This document shows, in pieces, positions 51,945 through 62,024 of a stretch of 64,000 bases of DNA. Both the position numbers and the translations under genes were made by a program. The stretch's first letter is position 1; every line of letters starts with the position of its first letter. The stretch lies in contig DASZSV010000003.1 of NCBI GenBank assembly GCA_035548495.1, forward strand, positions 62,001-126,000, given 5' to 3'. Source of the stretch: CAILZL01 sp035548495 (GTDB lineage: Bacteria; Pseudomonadota; Gammaproteobacteria; Steroidobacterales; Steroidobacteraceae). Below the pieces are notes generated by a model. That model searched no databases, was not told the origin of the DNA, and saw only the letters and a program-made list of their open reading frames with translations.

Positions 51945-54900
51945 ATGTCCTTGACTCTGCCATCTTCATCAAGCCTGCCTGAGAACCAGGTTGCCTCTGC
52001 TGTTCCCGTTCGCGTCACGGCGCCCGAAAAACAGGGCTTGTACGATCCACAGTTCGAACACGATGCCTGCGGCGTCGGTTTTGTGGTTGACATGAAGGGC
52101 CGCAAATCACATCGCATTCTGCAACAGGGCATCGAGGTATTGAAGAATCTCGATCATCGCGGCGCCAGTGGTGCCGAAGTGAATACCGGCGACGGGGCCG
52201 GTGTACTGTTGCAGATGCCCCATCAATTTCTGGCTGCGGCCTGCAAGAAGATCAGCATCAAGCTGCCTGCGGAAGGTGAGTATGGCTGCGGTCTGGTATT
52301 TCTGCCGCGCAACGCTACGTTGCGCCGCGCCCTTGAAGAAAAGTTTGCGCAGATCATCCAGTCCGAAGGTCAGGTGTTGCTGGGTTGGCGCACGGTGCCG
52401 GTGGACAATTCGATGCTGGGCGACACTGCAAAAATGGCAGAGCCGTTCATGCGCCACGTATTCATTGGCCGTGGTCCGGAGATCAAGGATCAGCAGGAGT
52501 TTGAACGCAAACTCTATGTGATCCGAAAACGCGCCTACACCGATGTGCGTACTTCGACGCTGGGCGGTGCAGAGAACTGGTATCTGTGCAGCCTGTCCAC
52601 CCGTACGCTGGTGTACAAGGGCATGCTCACCACGTCACAACTGGACCAGTACTTTCTGGACTTGCGTGATCCGGCGATGGAAACCGCGCTGGCGCTGGTG
52701 CATTCGCGTTTCAGTACCAATACTTTCCCAAGCTGGGATCGAGCACATCCTTATCGTTACATCGCCCACAACGGCGAAATCAACACGCTGCGTGGCAACT
52801 TCAACTGGATGCGTGCACGTGAAAGCCGCTTCCAGTCGGAATTGTTCGGCGAAGACATCAGCAAGATTTCACCGATCATCAATCCCAACGGCAGCGACAC
52901 GGCGATGTTCGACAACACCCTGGAATTGCTGGTGCTGGCAGGACGTTCGCTGCCCCACGCAGTGATGATGATGATTCCCGAACCCTGGTCGAATCATGAA
53001 ACCATGGACGATGAGCGTCGCGCGTTCTATCAGTATCACGCCAACTTGATGGAACCCTGGGATGGTCCGGCCGACATCTGCTTTACCGATGGCATTCAGA
53101 TCGGCGCCATTCTCGATCGCAATGGTTTGCGTCCGGCGCGTTACTGGGTGACGGATGATGGTCTGGTGGTGCTTGCTTCCGAAGCAGGTGTGCTCGATAT
53201 TCCGCAGGAACATGTGGTGCAAAAGGGCCGCTTGCAGCCCGGCCGCATGTTCCTGGTGGATACCTCGCAGGGTCGTATTGTTGATGACGAAGAAATCAAG
53301 CGTGGCGTCGTATCACAGCGGCCTTATCGTCAATGGCTGAATGAACATCAGTTGTACCTGAAGGACCTGCCTGCGGCACCCGAAGTGCCGCTGCCGGATC
53401 ATGACACGCTGCTGCAGCGGCAAATCGCGTTTGGTTATACGTTTGAAGATCAGCGCATTCTCATTGCACCGATGGCGCGCGATGGAGTTGAAGCCGTGGG
53501 TTCCATGGGCAACGACACACCGCTGGCAGTGCTGTCCAACAAGCCGCGCGTGCTGTTTGATTACTTCAAGCAATTGTTCGCTCAGGTTACCAATCCGCCG
53601 ATTGATTCCATTCGCGAAGAAATCATCACTGCATCCGAAGTGTGGCTGGGTTCGGAAGGCAATTTGCTGGAACCGCAGCCTGCGGATTGCCGCCGTCTGC
53701 AATTGAGCGCTCCGGTACTCACCAACGAAGACTTTGCCAAAGTGCGCCGCATGGAATTGCCTGGTCTCAAGTCCGGCGTGCTGTCCACGCTGTTCAAGGT
53801 GGCGCGCGGTGAACACGGGCTGGTCAAGACCATGGAGGAATTGTGTCAATCAGCCAAGCGCATGATTGAGGATGATGAGATCAACGTGCTCATTCTCAGC
53901 GATCGCGGTGTTAATCGTGAATTTGCGCCGTTGCCTTCTTTGCTGGCGGTATCGGGACTGCATCACTTCCTGATCCGCGAAGGCGTTCGCACCAAGGTTT
54001 CTCTCGTGATCGAGACCGGTGAAGTACGCGAAGTGCATCACTTTGCATTGCTCATTGGTTATGGCGCCAGTGCCGTCAATCCTTATCTCGCGTTTGAAAC
54101 CATTGACGGCATGATTCGTGATGACATGCTGCAAAACATCGACCACAAGACAGCGTGCAAGAACTACGTGAAAGCCGCCACCAAGGGTGTGGTGAAAGTG
54201 ATGTCCAAGATGGGTATCTCGGCCATTCAGAGTTATCACGGTGCACAGGTGTTTGAAGCGGTGGGCCTGCATCAGGAAGTGGTGGATGAATACTTCACCA
54301 ACACGCCATCACGCATTGGCGGTATTGGCATCGACACCATCGCGAAGGAATTGTTGATGCGTCACAACCATGCCTTCCCGGTTCGTCAGGTCAATGGCCA
54401 CACGCTGCCGGTAGGCGGACAGTATCAATGGCGTTCGGAAGGCGAGTTCCATCTGTTCAACCCCGAATCCATTCATCGTCTGCAGAAGTCGGTGCGTACC
54501 GGCAGCTATCCAACGTACAAGGCCTATGCAGAATTGATTGATGATCAATCGAAGAATCTGTGCACCTTGCGTGGACTGCTGGATTTCAAGCCTGCTGATC
54601 CGGTTCCGCTGGACGAAGTGGAATCCGTTGAATCGATAGTTAAGCGCTTCAAGACCGGTGCGATGAGCTACGGCTCCATCAGCAAGGAGGCACATGAAAC
54701 ACTGGCCATTGCCATGAATCGTCTGGGTGGCAAGAGCAACACTGGCGAAGGTGGTGAAGATCCGGAACGCTTTATTCCCTTGCCTAATGGTGATTCAAAG
54801 AATTCAGCCATCAAGCAGGTGGCATCGGGACGCTTTGGTGTCACCAGCCACTATCTGGTGAATGCAAAAGAAATCCAGATCAAGATGGCGCAGGGAGCAA

Positions 54901-56603
54901 AGCCGGGTGAAGGGGGACAATTGCCCGGCACCAAGGTGTATCCGTGGGTTGCGAAAACCCGCCACACTACTGCGGGTGTGGGATTGATTTCGCCACCGCC
55001 ACATCACGACATTTATTCGATCGAAGATCTGGCCGAACTGATTCACGACCTGAAGAATGGCAATCGTCATGCACGCATCAGCGTCAAGCTGGTGGCCGAG
55101 GTAGGTGTCGGCACGATTGCTGCGGGTGTGGCGAAAGCACATGCTGATGTGGTGTTGATCAGTGGTCACGATGGCGGCACCGGTGCATCGCCACAAACTT
55201 CGTTGATGCATGCGGGTTTGCCGTGGGAACTGGGTCTTGCTGAAACACACCAGACTCTGGTGCTCAACAATTTGCGCAGCCGCATCACGGTTGAAACCGA
55301 TGGTCAATTGAAGACCGGCCGCGATGTGGCGATTGCTGCATTGCTGGGTGCAGAGGAGTTCGGTTTTGCAACTGCACCGCTGGTAGCCACGGGTTGCATC
55401 ATGATGCGCGTATGTCATCTGAACACCTGTCCGACCGGTGTGGCAACGCAGGACCCGCGTCTGCGTGAAAAATTTCAGGGCAAGCCCGAACACGTGGTGA
55501 ACTTCATGAAGTTCATTGCACAGGACCTGCGCGAATGGATGGCGAAGCTGGGCTTCCGCACACTGAATGAAATGATCGGCCGTGTTGATTGCCTGGAACC
55601 AAAGAAAGCCATAGATCACTGGAAGGCCAGAGGCTTTGACTTCAGCAACATCCTGTACCAGCCCGATGCGGGTCCGGAAGTGGGACGTTATTGCCAGATG
55701 AAACAGGATCACGGCATCGACAAATCACTGGATGTCACCAGGTTGCTGGATATCTGCAAGCCAGCGATTGAACGTGGTGAAAAAGTGTATGCCGAGCTGC
55801 CGGTGCGCAATGTCAATCGCGTAGTGGGTGCCATTACTGGTAGCGAAATTACCCGCAAGTGGGGCGCAGCAGGACTGCCTGAAGATACCGTGCGATTGAA
55901 ATTCACCGGTTCCGTCGGACAAAGCTTCGGCGCCTTTGTGCCCAAGGGCATGACGCTGTATCTCGAAGGCGATGCCAACGATCACGTGGGCAAGGGCTTG
56001 TCCGGTGGCAAGCTGATCATTTATCCGTCAGACAAAGCCAAGTTCAAAGCCGAGGACAACATCATCGTTGGCAATGTCGCGTTATACGGCGCCACCAGTG
56101 GCGAAGCATATTTCCGCGGCATGGCCGGCGAACGTTTTGCGGTGCGCAACAGCGGTGTCAATGCCGTGGTTGAAGCAGTGGGTGATCATGGTTGCGAGTA
56201 CATGACCGGTGGCCGCGTCGTGGTGCTCGGTGCAACCGGCCGTAACTTTGCAGCCGGCATGTCGGGTGGCATTGCGTACGTGCTTGATACCAATGGCACA
56301 TTCAAGTCGCACATCAACATGGCCATGGTTGGCGTTGAGCCGCTGAATGACCCGGAGGAAATCGCAATCGTGAAGAGCATGATCGAACGTCATCGTACCT
56401 ACACCAAGAGTGTACGTGCGCAGGATGTGCTTGATGCCTGGGACAAATACCTGCCGCAATTCGTGAAGGTCATTCCCAAGGATTACAAGCGCATGCTGGC
56501 TGGTATCAAACGTGCTGAAGAGCAGGGACTTAGCGGTGACGATGCCATCATGGTGGCGTTCGAGGAAAACTCGAAGGATGCAGCGCGGGTCGGTGGCGGT
56601 TGA
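51945..56603 (+). CDS. gltB: Glutamate synthase large subunit
   Basis: A 1552-residue NADPH-GOGAT alpha subunit. A propeptide of 41 residues precedes the catalytic Cys42 of the class II amidotransferase domain (H-D-A-C-G-V-G-F). The FMN-binding synthase domain spans about 830-1220, with the 3Fe-4S ligands Cys1151, Cys1157 and Cys1162 in C-I-M-M-R-V-C-H-L-N-T-C. A GXGXG beta-helix domain ends the protein (about 1300-1500). It makes two glutamates from glutamine and 2-oxoglutarate. Length is normal. The partner gltD is 283 bp downstream, behind a repeat. Confidence 0.96.
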   Translation: MSLTLPSSSSLPENQVASAVPVRVTAPEKQGLYDPQFEHDACGVGFVVDMKGRKSHRILQQGIEVLKNLDHRGASGAEVNTGDGAGVLLQMPHQFLAAACKKISIKLPAEGEYGCGLVFLPRNATLRRALEEKFAQIIQSEGQVLLGWRTVPVDNSMLGDTAKMAEPFMRHVFIGRGPEIKDQQEFERKLYVIRKRAYTDVRTSTLGGAENWYLCSLSTRTLVYKGMLTTSQLDQYFLDLRDPAMETALALVHSRFSTNTFPSWDRAHPYRYIAHNGEINTLRGNFNWMRARESRFQSELFGEDISKISPIINPNGSDTAMFDNTLELLVLAGRSLPHAVMMMIPEPWSNHETMDDERRAFYQYHANLMEPWDGPADICFTDGIQIGAILDRNGLRPARYWVTDDGLVVLASEAGVLDIPQEHVVQKGRLQPGRMFLVDTSQGRIVDDEEIKRGVVSQRPYRQWLNEHQLYLKDLPAAPEVPLPDHDTLLQRQIAFGYTFEDQRILIAPMARDGVEAVGSMGNDTPLAVLSNKPRVLFDYFKQLFAQVTNPPIDSIREEIITASEVWLGSEGNLLEPQPADCRRLQLSAPVLTNEDFAKVRRMELPGLKSGVLSTLFKVARGEHGLVKTMEELCQSAKRMIEDDEINVLILSDRGVNREFAPLPSLLAVSGLHHFLIREGVRTKVSLVIETGEVREVHHFALLIGYGASAVNPYLAFETIDGMIRDDMLQNIDHKTACKNYVKAATKGVVKVMSKMGISAIQSYHGAQVFEAVGLHQEVVDEYFTNTPSRIGGIGIDTIAKELLMRHNHAFPVRQVNGHTLPVGGQYQWRSEGEFHLFNPESIHRLQKSVRTGSYPTYKAYAELIDDQSKNLCTLRGLLDFKPADPVPLDEVESVESIVKRFKTGAMSYGSISKEAHETLAIAMNRLGGKSNTGEGGEDPERFIPLPNGDSKNSAIKQVASGRFGVTSHYLVNAKEIQIKMAQGAKPGEGGQLPGTKVYPWVAKTRHTTAGVGLISPPPHHDIYSIEDLAELIHDLKNGNRHARISVKLVAEVGVGTIAAGVAKAHADVVLISGHDGGTGASPQTSLMHAGLPWELGLAETHQTLVLNNLRSRITVETDGQLKTGRDVAIAALLGAEEFGFATAPLVATGCIMMRVCHLNTCPTGVATQDPRLREKFQGKPEHVVNFMKFIAQDLREWMAKLGFRTLNEMIGRVDCLEPKKAIDHWKARGFDFSNILYQPDAGPEVGRYCQMKQDHGIDKSLDVTRLLDICKPAIERGEKVYAELPVRNVNRVVGAITGSEITRKWGAAGLPEDTVRLKFTGSVGQSFGAFVPKGMTLYLEGDANDHVGKGLSGGKLIIYPSDKAKFKAEDNIIVGNVALYGATSGEAYFRGMAGERFAVRNSGVNAVVEAVGDHGCEYMTGGRVVVLGATGRNFAAGMSGGIAYVLDTNGTFKSHINMAMVGVEPLNDPEEIAIVKSMIERHRTYTKSVRAQDVLDAWDKYLPQFVKVIPKDYKRMLAGIKRAEEQGLSGDDAIMVAFEENSKDAARVGGG

Positions 56604-56650
56604 ACAAACGTGCTGAGTTGAGAACCTCTGCGACGTTACAAGTACAAGTG

Positions 56651-56795
56651 CGTCATTCCCGCGAAAGCGGGAATCCAGTTTAGTACCGTTCACCCTGAGC
56701 TCGTCGAGGTGTTCATCAAACCAGATGAATGGTTCGACAAGCTCACCATGAGCGGAGCTTTGTTTTACTGGACTCCCGCCTGCGCGGGAGTGACG
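56651..56795. repeat. Compound repeat: inverted-repeat element carrying an inner element
   Basis: The outer arms CGTCATTCCCGCGAAAGCGG (56651) and ACTGGACTCCCGCCTGCGCG (about 56767) belong to the dispersed repeat. Between them is an inner palindrome with TCACCCTGAGCTCGTCGAGG and GGTTCGACAAGCTCACCATG (about 56690-56757). It sits between gltB and gltD. A partner copy lies at 58498. Confidence 0.85.
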
Positions 56796-56886
56796 CATCA
56801 CAGACGTTAGACTGTGATGACATTCCTCACCTCAGGTGAGCGTTGATGCTGATTTTGAATTTAGAAATTTGAATTGAGATTGACAG

Positions 56887-58371
56887 ATGGGTAAGCCAAC
56901 AGGGTTCATTGAATACTTGCGAGAACTGCCGGTAGACCGTACACCAACCGAACGCGTCAAAGACTGGAACGAATTTCATCACCACATGGATGAAAAACGT
57001 TTGCGCAATCAGGCGGCGCGTTGCATGGATTGCGGCGTACCGTTTTGTCACACCGGCAAACTCATCAGTGGCATGGCTTCCGGCTGCCCGGTCAACAATC
57101 TGATTCCGGAGTGGAACGATCTGGTGTATCGCGGCCTGTGGCAGGAAGCGCTGGCGCGCTTGCACAAGACCAACAATTTTCCGGAATTCACCGGACGCGT
57201 ATGCCCTGCACCATGCGAAGGTTCATGCGTGCTCGGCATCGACGCACCGCCGGTCACCATCAAGAATATTGAGAACACCATTATCGAGCATGGCTGGGAA
57301 GAAGGCTGGGTGATTCCTGAAGCACCAAAGAATCGCAGCGGCAAGAAAGTCGCAGTAATCGGTTCCGGCCCGGCCGGACTTGCCGCAGCAGCGCAATTGA
57401 ATCGCGCGGGTCATCTTGTCACCGTTTATGAACGCGCTGATCGTCCCGGGGGCTTGCTGATGTATGGCATTCCCAACATGAAGCTAGACAAGAAAGAAGT
57501 GGTGGAGCGCCGCCTGAAACTGATGGAACAGGAAGGCATCAAGTTCGAATGCAATGCCAATGTCGGTGGCAATGTTCATGTTGAATCGCTGCGCAAGGAG
57601 TTCGATGCGATTGTGGTTTGCGCCGGGGCAACGCTACCACGCGATTTGCCGATTGAAGGCCGCAATCTGGATGGTGTGCATTTCGCGATGGATTATCTCA
57701 CTGCGTCTACCAAAGCCATTCTCGATGGCGGTCCCGATACTTCACCCATTCACGCCAAAGGCAAGGATGTGGTGGTGATCGGTGGTGGTGACACCGGTAC
57801 TGACTGTGTGGGCACCGCAATGCGCCAGGGCTGCAAATCGCTGACGCAAATTGAAATCATGCCGCGTGCGCCGATGGATCGTGCGCCTGACAATCCCTGG
57901 CCGGAATGGCCCAAGGTATACAAGATGGATTACGGTCAGGAAGAAGCCGCTGCAAAATTCGGTGGTGATCCCCGCGCCTATCAAACCACCGTGAAGAAAT
58001 TCATTGGTGATGACAAAGGCCAGTTGAAAGAACTTGTGACCGTGGTCATCAAGTGGGATAAAAATGACAAGGGCCAGTTTGTTCCTGTCGAGCAGACCGG
58101 CACGGAAAAGACTATTCCTGCACAGTTGGTGTTGCTCGCCATGGGTTTTCTCGGGCCGGAACAACCATTGTTGAAAGCACTGGGTGTGGATGCCGATCCA
58201 CGCAGCAACATCAAGGCCGATCATGGCAAGTTCAACACCAGCGTCAAAGGCATCTTTGCTGCGGGCGATTGCCGCCGTGGTCAAAGTCTGGTGGTGTGGG
58301 CCATCAATGAAGGCCGAGGTGCGGCACGCGAATGCGATCGCTACTTGATGGGTGCAACTGACTTGCCGTGA
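56887..58371 (+). CDS. gltD: Glutamate synthase small subunit
   Basis: A 494-residue flavoprotein. The N-terminal 4Fe-4S cysteines are in C-M-D-C-G-V-P-F-C-H and C-P-A-P-C-E-G-S-C-V. The FAD fold is VAVIGSGPAGLAAAAQL near residues 154-170, and the NADPH fold is VVVIGGGDTGTDCVGTA near 296-312. It supplies electrons from NADPH to GltB. Length matches GltD. Its separation from gltB by a compound repeat may lower expression relative to gltB. Confidence 0.95.
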   Translation: MGKPTGFIEYLRELPVDRTPTERVKDWNEFHHHMDEKRLRNQAARCMDCGVPFCHTGKLISGMASGCPVNNLIPEWNDLVYRGLWQEALARLHKTNNFPEFTGRVCPAPCEGSCVLGIDAPPVTIKNIENTIIEHGWEEGWVIPEAPKNRSGKKVAVIGSGPAGLAAAAQLNRAGHLVTVYERADRPGGLLMYGIPNMKLDKKEVVERRLKLMEQEGIKFECNANVGGNVHVESLRKEFDAIVVCAGATLPRDLPIEGRNLDGVHFAMDYLTASTKAILDGGPDTSPIHAKGKDVVVIGGGDTGTDCVGTAMRQGCKSLTQIEIMPRAPMDRAPDNPWPEWPKVYKMDYGQEEAAAKFGGDPRAYQTTVKKFIGDDKGQLKELVTVVIKWDKNDKGQFVPVEQTGTEKTIPAQLVLLAMGFLGPEQPLLKALGVDADPRSNIKADHGKFNTSVKGIFAAGDCRRGQSLVVWAINEGRGAARECDRYLMGATDLP

Positions 58372-58633
58372 TAGTTATCACGATACGGGTTGTGATTTGT
58401 AGTCTGGGATGCTTCATCCCTGCGTCTTCGATCAGTTTGGCGATGGGATGCTGGGATTTTGCTTCGCTTCATCACCAGCCTACGAAGAAACTGTAATGTC
58501 ATTCCGTTTATCCTGAGCTTGTCGAATTGAATGGTTCGACTGGCTCACCATGAGCTATTAAACTGGATCTCCGTCTTCACGGGGATGACGTCGTAGTTAC
58601 TGCATCGTCACACAAGATCTGAGCGACCTTCTC
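58372..58633. repeat. REP fragment and compound repeat before pyrF
   Basis: GTAGTCTGGGATGC near 58398 and CTTCATCACCAGCCTACG near 58467 form a REP-like pair. At 58498-58591 a second compound repeat shows the same inner element (TATCCTGAGCTTGTCGAATT and GGTTCGACTGGCTCACCATG) with an intact right arm (AACTGGATCTCCGTCTTCAC, then GGGGATGACG) and a shortened left arm (GTCATTCCG). Confidence 0.75.
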
Positions 58634-59446
58634 ATGACCTTCATTCAAAAACTTGAGTCCGCCTGGCAACGTAATAACTCGCTGCTGTGCATAGGACTTG
58701 ATCCTGATCCCGCCAAATTTCCCTCGCTGTTAAAATCTGCGCCGGACGCGATTTATCAATTCAACAAGGCAATTGTTGATGCAACACATGATCTGGTGTG
58801 TGCCTACAAACCACAGATCGCCTACTTTGCTGCGCACGCTGCCGAAGCGCAGTTGTTGACCACCATCGAGTACATTCATTCAACCTACCCGCATATTCCC
58901 GTGATTCTCGATGCCAAACGCGGTGATATTGGCAGCACGGCGGAACAATATGCGATCGAGGCATTCAGGCGTTACAAGGCAGATGCCGTAACGGTGAATC
59001 CTTACCTGGGTCATGATTCAGTGCAACCGTTCACCAGTTACAAGGATAAAGGTGTGATCATTTTGTGCCGTACCTCCAACAAGGGCGCGCAAGATCTGCA
59101 AGACCTGCAAATTGATGGACAACCGTTGTACGAAAAACTGGCGCAACGTGTCAGCAACGAGTGGAATGAACATGGCAATTGTTTGATGGTGGTGGGCGCA
59201 ACGTGGCCCGAACAACTGCAACGCGTGCGAAGTATTGTTGGCAATATGCCATTGCTGATTCCCGGCATCGGTGCGCAGGGTGGTGATGTGAAAGCCGTGG
59301 TCAATGCTGGCAAGACTGCCTCGGGTACAGGGCTCATCATCAGTTCATCACGCAGTGTGCTTTATGCCAGCAGGAATGATGATTTTGCCAACGCGGCACG
59401 ACAGGCGGCAATGGCATTACGAGATGAGATCAATTTGTATCGTTGA
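58634..59446 (+). CDS. pyrF: Orotidine 5'-phosphate decarboxylase (type 2)
   Basis: A 270-residue enzyme. The catalytic Asp-Lys-Asp array is I-L-D-A-K-R-G-D-I-G with Asp93, Lys95 and Asp98. The start L-L-C-I-G-L-D-P-D-P and later V-N-P-Y-L-G-H-D are typical of the longer, mycobacterial-type PyrF. It converts OMP to UMP, the last step of de novo pyrimidine synthesis. The enterobacterial PyrF is shorter (about 245). It appears to be a single-gene unit. Confidence 0.93.
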   Translation: MTFIQKLESAWQRNNSLLCIGLDPDPAKFPSLLKSAPDAIYQFNKAIVDATHDLVCAYKPQIAYFAAHAAEAQLLTTIEYIHSTYPHIPVILDAKRGDIGSTAEQYAIEAFRRYKADAVTVNPYLGHDSVQPFTSYKDKGVIILCRTSNKGAQDLQDLQIDGQPLYEKLAQRVSNEWNEHGNCLMVVGATWPEQLQRVRSIVGNMPLLIPGIGAQGGDVKAVVNAGKTASGTGLIISSSRSVLYASRNDDFANAARQAAMALRDEINLYR

Positions 59447-59503
59447 TGGCTTTGGTGCCTGCCATTATTGGGATTGATTTCGAGCTTTGCAGCCCGCAAA
59501 ACA

Positions 59504-59532
59504 AGAGCTGATGCTCGATGCGTCAGCTCTTA
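59504..59532. terminator. Hairpin between convergent pyrF and secreted-protein genes
   Basis: AAGAGCTGA (59504-59512) pairs with TCAGCTCTT (59524-59532) over an 11-base loop. T runs are short on either side, so it may act weakly in both directions. Confidence 0.5.
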
Positions 59533-59555
59533 TAACAGGAAAGGGCGAGATGGGC

Positions 59556-60455
59556 TTACGGAATCATTTCCCAATCAACCGTCTTTTCCATCATGCTGCC
59601 GTCCGATAAAAACAGGTGCCACACGAGATGATTTACTCCGTCCTGCAATTGTGCCCCTGCATTAGCACAGAACAGCGCCGGACGATTCTGGGCATTTGGC
59701 GGGCTCATATTGCAATTGTATCCAAAGGAAAATAGACCCTGCACACCGTTGTCTGTAACGTCGAGGTTTACTACTTCAATACCCGTGGGTAATAAAATTG
59801 CCGCATCAAAGTACTGGTATCTCAGGAAGCTACCACTTGATGGCGAGATGAATACGCTGTTATCTGTCTGCAAGGACGCGGAGTCAATTTGCAGGACGAT
59901 AGAAAATGAGTTCGAATCACTGCCCCCGGAGATTTCTATTGTCCTAACCGAGAACTGTTGCATGTCCGGTGCAGCTGTCAGAATTTGATCTGTTACGGGG
60001 TAGTGGCCTGAGTAGTCATCGAAATTGAAGAAGACGGAATATACTTGCACCATTTCCGACAACGGCTTGTTATGAAAATAAAGGATCCGAAACATACTTT
60101 CACACCAACCAACACAGTCGCTGGGGTGAACATCAACTTCGTTAGGCTGATACCCCGGAGTTGGATCGGATTCAATCTTCAGCGATCCCATGTCAATTGA
60201 GTATTGTGATTGCGTTTCGTTTTGCGGATATATGCCGTATTGGGGAGATGCATCGGTATCTTGCACTCCAGAGTCATAGGTATATTTTGCTGTGACTACT
60301 TGCCCAACAGACACTTGGTTGCCAAGCAGGTTGGCAGAGTCGTACATCCCGGTGACGTGTGCAGAAAGCTCCACCTTAACCGGCGCGGCGTAACAACTGT
60401 ATGCAGCTAAGCTGCTCAAGATCAGCACTGAATAAAGCACAGGTTGGAATCTCAT
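59556..60455 (-). CDS. Secreted protein of unknown function
   Basis: A 299-residue protein with a signal peptide (ending S-C-Y-A-A, cleavage near residue 24). AAGGAAG precedes ATG 60455; the frame stays open upstream but lacks a signal. The mature part is beta-rich with four cysteines (two in D-C-V-G-W-C, others near the C-terminus). The pattern V-G-Q-V-V-T-A-K-Y-T-Y-D-S-G-V resembles proteins of PEP-CTERM-like secreted families, but no sorting signal is present. Unknown role. Confidence 0.7.
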   Translation of the reverse strand: MRFQPVLYSVLILSSLAAYSCYAAPVKVELSAHVTGMYDSANLLGNQVSVGQVVTAKYTYDSGVQDTDASPQYGIYPQNETQSQYSIDMGSLKIESDPTPGYQPNEVDVHPSDCVGWCESMFRILYFHNKPLSEMVQVYSVFFNFDDYSGHYPVTDQILTAAPDMQQFSVRTIEISGGSDSNSFSIVLQIDSASLQTDNSVFISPSSGSFLRYQYFDAAILLPTGIEVVNLDVTDNGVQGLFSFGYNCNMSPPNAQNRPALFCANAGAQLQDGVNHLVWHLFLSDGSMMEKTVDWEMIP

Positions 60456-60775
60456 ATTTCTTCCTTTGTAGCATCTAAAGAACGTTAAAATTGGTAGCCC
60501 GAATTCACGGCATTCCATTCGGTCTGCAGGGAATGCAGATCGGGACAATGAGTGTTGAAGTAACAGGGAAATTCGAAAATTTAACCTCCCATGCACATGC
60601 CTTGCTCCAAATGGAATTCCACTACTATCCACCATGTACGTAAGAAGAACATGCCTGGATAGTTTGGTGATTGTTGACGAAGCCGTCATATTGCAATATC
60701 AGACAAAGCATGAAACGATGAATGCTTCCGTTTTGTCCAAAAGATGGGCCGCATTGGCCCAACCAGGAGCGCGCC
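60456..60775. other. 320-bp gap; nothing clear
   Basis: AT-rich compared with flanking genes. No repeat, ORF with a start signal, or convincing promoter was found. It should hold the divergent promoters of the secreted-protein and VOC genes. Confidence 0.35.
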
Positions 60776-61162
60776 ATGCACAGAAGCAGATTGGCCGGAT
60801 TCATCATAGATTGCCAGACCAGTGACGTAGAAACCGCCGCGAAATTCTGGAGTGAAGCGCTGGGCATGAAGATGGAATACGATCCGCCAGCACATGGCGC
60901 CAACTATGCGCCGCTGACAGAGCCCACCGGCTTCATGCACATTGAAGTGCAATCCGTTGAGCATCCAAGCCGTGTGCATCTTGATATAGAAGCCGACGAT
61001 GTTGAAGCGGAAGTGCAGCGACTTGAGAAGCTTGGCGCCAGACGTATCAAGCAAATCAGAACCTGGTGGGTGATGGAGGCGCCTACTGGACAGCGCTTTT
61101 GTGTGGTACGGGCACAATCGCCGCAATTCCAGCAACTGGCCAACACCTGGAAAGACGATTGA
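60776..61162 (+). CDS. VOC-family protein
   Basis: A 128-residue glyoxalase-fold protein: G-F-I-I-D-C-Q-T-S-D-V-E-T-A-A-K-F-W at the start, R-V-H-L-D-I-E-A-D-D-V in the middle, and V-M-E-A-P-T-G-Q-R-F-C-V-V-R at the end. This Glyoxalase_6-like pattern is common in uncharacterised proteins. AGGAG precedes ATG 60776. The phzF-type gene begins one base after its stop, so they are co-transcribed. Confidence 0.82.
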   Translation: MHRSRLAGFIIDCQTSDVETAAKFWSEALGMKMEYDPPAHGANYAPLTEPTGFMHIEVQSVEHPSRVHLDIEADDVEAEVQRLEKLGARRIKQIRTWWVMEAPTGQRFCVVRAQSPQFQQLANTWKDD

Positions 61163-61163
61163 C

Positions 61164-62012
61164 ATGACCGCTTATGCATATCGCCTGTTGAATGTATTTG
61201 CCATTGAAGGCGATGCATTCTCGGGCAATCCTTTATGCGTATTCGAAGATGCACGCGGTCTGAGCGATGCAGCAATGCAGGCGCTGGCATTGCAGTTCAA
61301 TCTTTCCGAAACCACCTTCATTCTTCCCAGCAATAAAGCAACGGCACATGTAAGAATTTTCACACCCAATTTTGAAATGCCGTTTGCGGGACATCCCACG
61401 TTGGGGACCGCGCACGTGGTGCGTGATCTGTATAACTCCGGTGATGCACTGGCCCTGGAGATGAAAGCTGGAATCATTCCGGTGACTGCCAGCAACGATC
61501 ACTGGACATTGCGGGCCAATCCTTCGTCATCACGACCGGTTGAGGCCACTCATGTCCAGTTGGCACAGATGCTTGGCATTCACGCGAGTGATATTGCCAG
61601 TGAGCCATTGTGGATCAACGCGGGCAGTGAGCAATTGATCATTCCGTTACGCAGCGCAGAGGCGGTGCGGCGCTGCAAGCCTGAGGTTGAACTGCTGCAA
61701 CGTCATGGCCGCGTCAGTGATGAACGCTTTCTCGCGTATGTGTGGAGTGATGACAGTGAAGGTCAAATTGTGGCGCGATTCTTTTTTGCCAAAGGCAATG
61801 CCTATGCGGAAGATCCGGCCACCGGTTCCGCATGCGCGAATCTTGGCGGCTGGTTTATCGCGTCGCAGTACACCATGCCATTACACAAACGTGTCCTTCA
61901 GGGGCATATGATCAATCGTCCATGCGAATTGCTGCTGAATATCAACGAGCATGCACAGATTCTGGTCAGTGGTCTGGTCACTGAAATGGGTTGCGGTATC
62001 ATCAACTTGTAA
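61164..62012 (+). CDS. PhzF-family isomerase/epimerase
   Basis: A 282-residue PhzF-fold protein. The catalytic Glu49 is in N-L-S-E-T-T-F, and A-G-H-P-T-L-G-T-A-H and D-P-A-T-G-S-A-C-A-N are family signatures. Most members are diaminopimelate-epimerase-fold enzymes with unknown substrates; phenazine synthesis is unlikely without other phz genes. It lies between the VOC and cupin genes in one operon. Confidence 0.88.
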   Translation: MTAYAYRLLNVFAIEGDAFSGNPLCVFEDARGLSDAAMQALALQFNLSETTFILPSNKATAHVRIFTPNFEMPFAGHPTLGTAHVVRDLYNSGDALALEMKAGIIPVTASNDHWTLRANPSSSRPVEATHVQLAQMLGIHASDIASEPLWINAGSEQLIIPLRSAEAVRRCKPEVELLQRHGRVSDERFLAYVWSDDSEGQIVARFFFAKGNAYAEDPATGSACANLGGWFIASQYTMPLHKRVLQGHMINRPCELLLNINEHAQILVSGLVTEMGCGIINL

Positions 62013-62024
62013 AGGTGCATACAC

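Noticed and set aside
54804..55712. 302-codon minus-strand frame inside gltB
   Set aside because: Lies entirely opposite the conserved GltB synthase domain.
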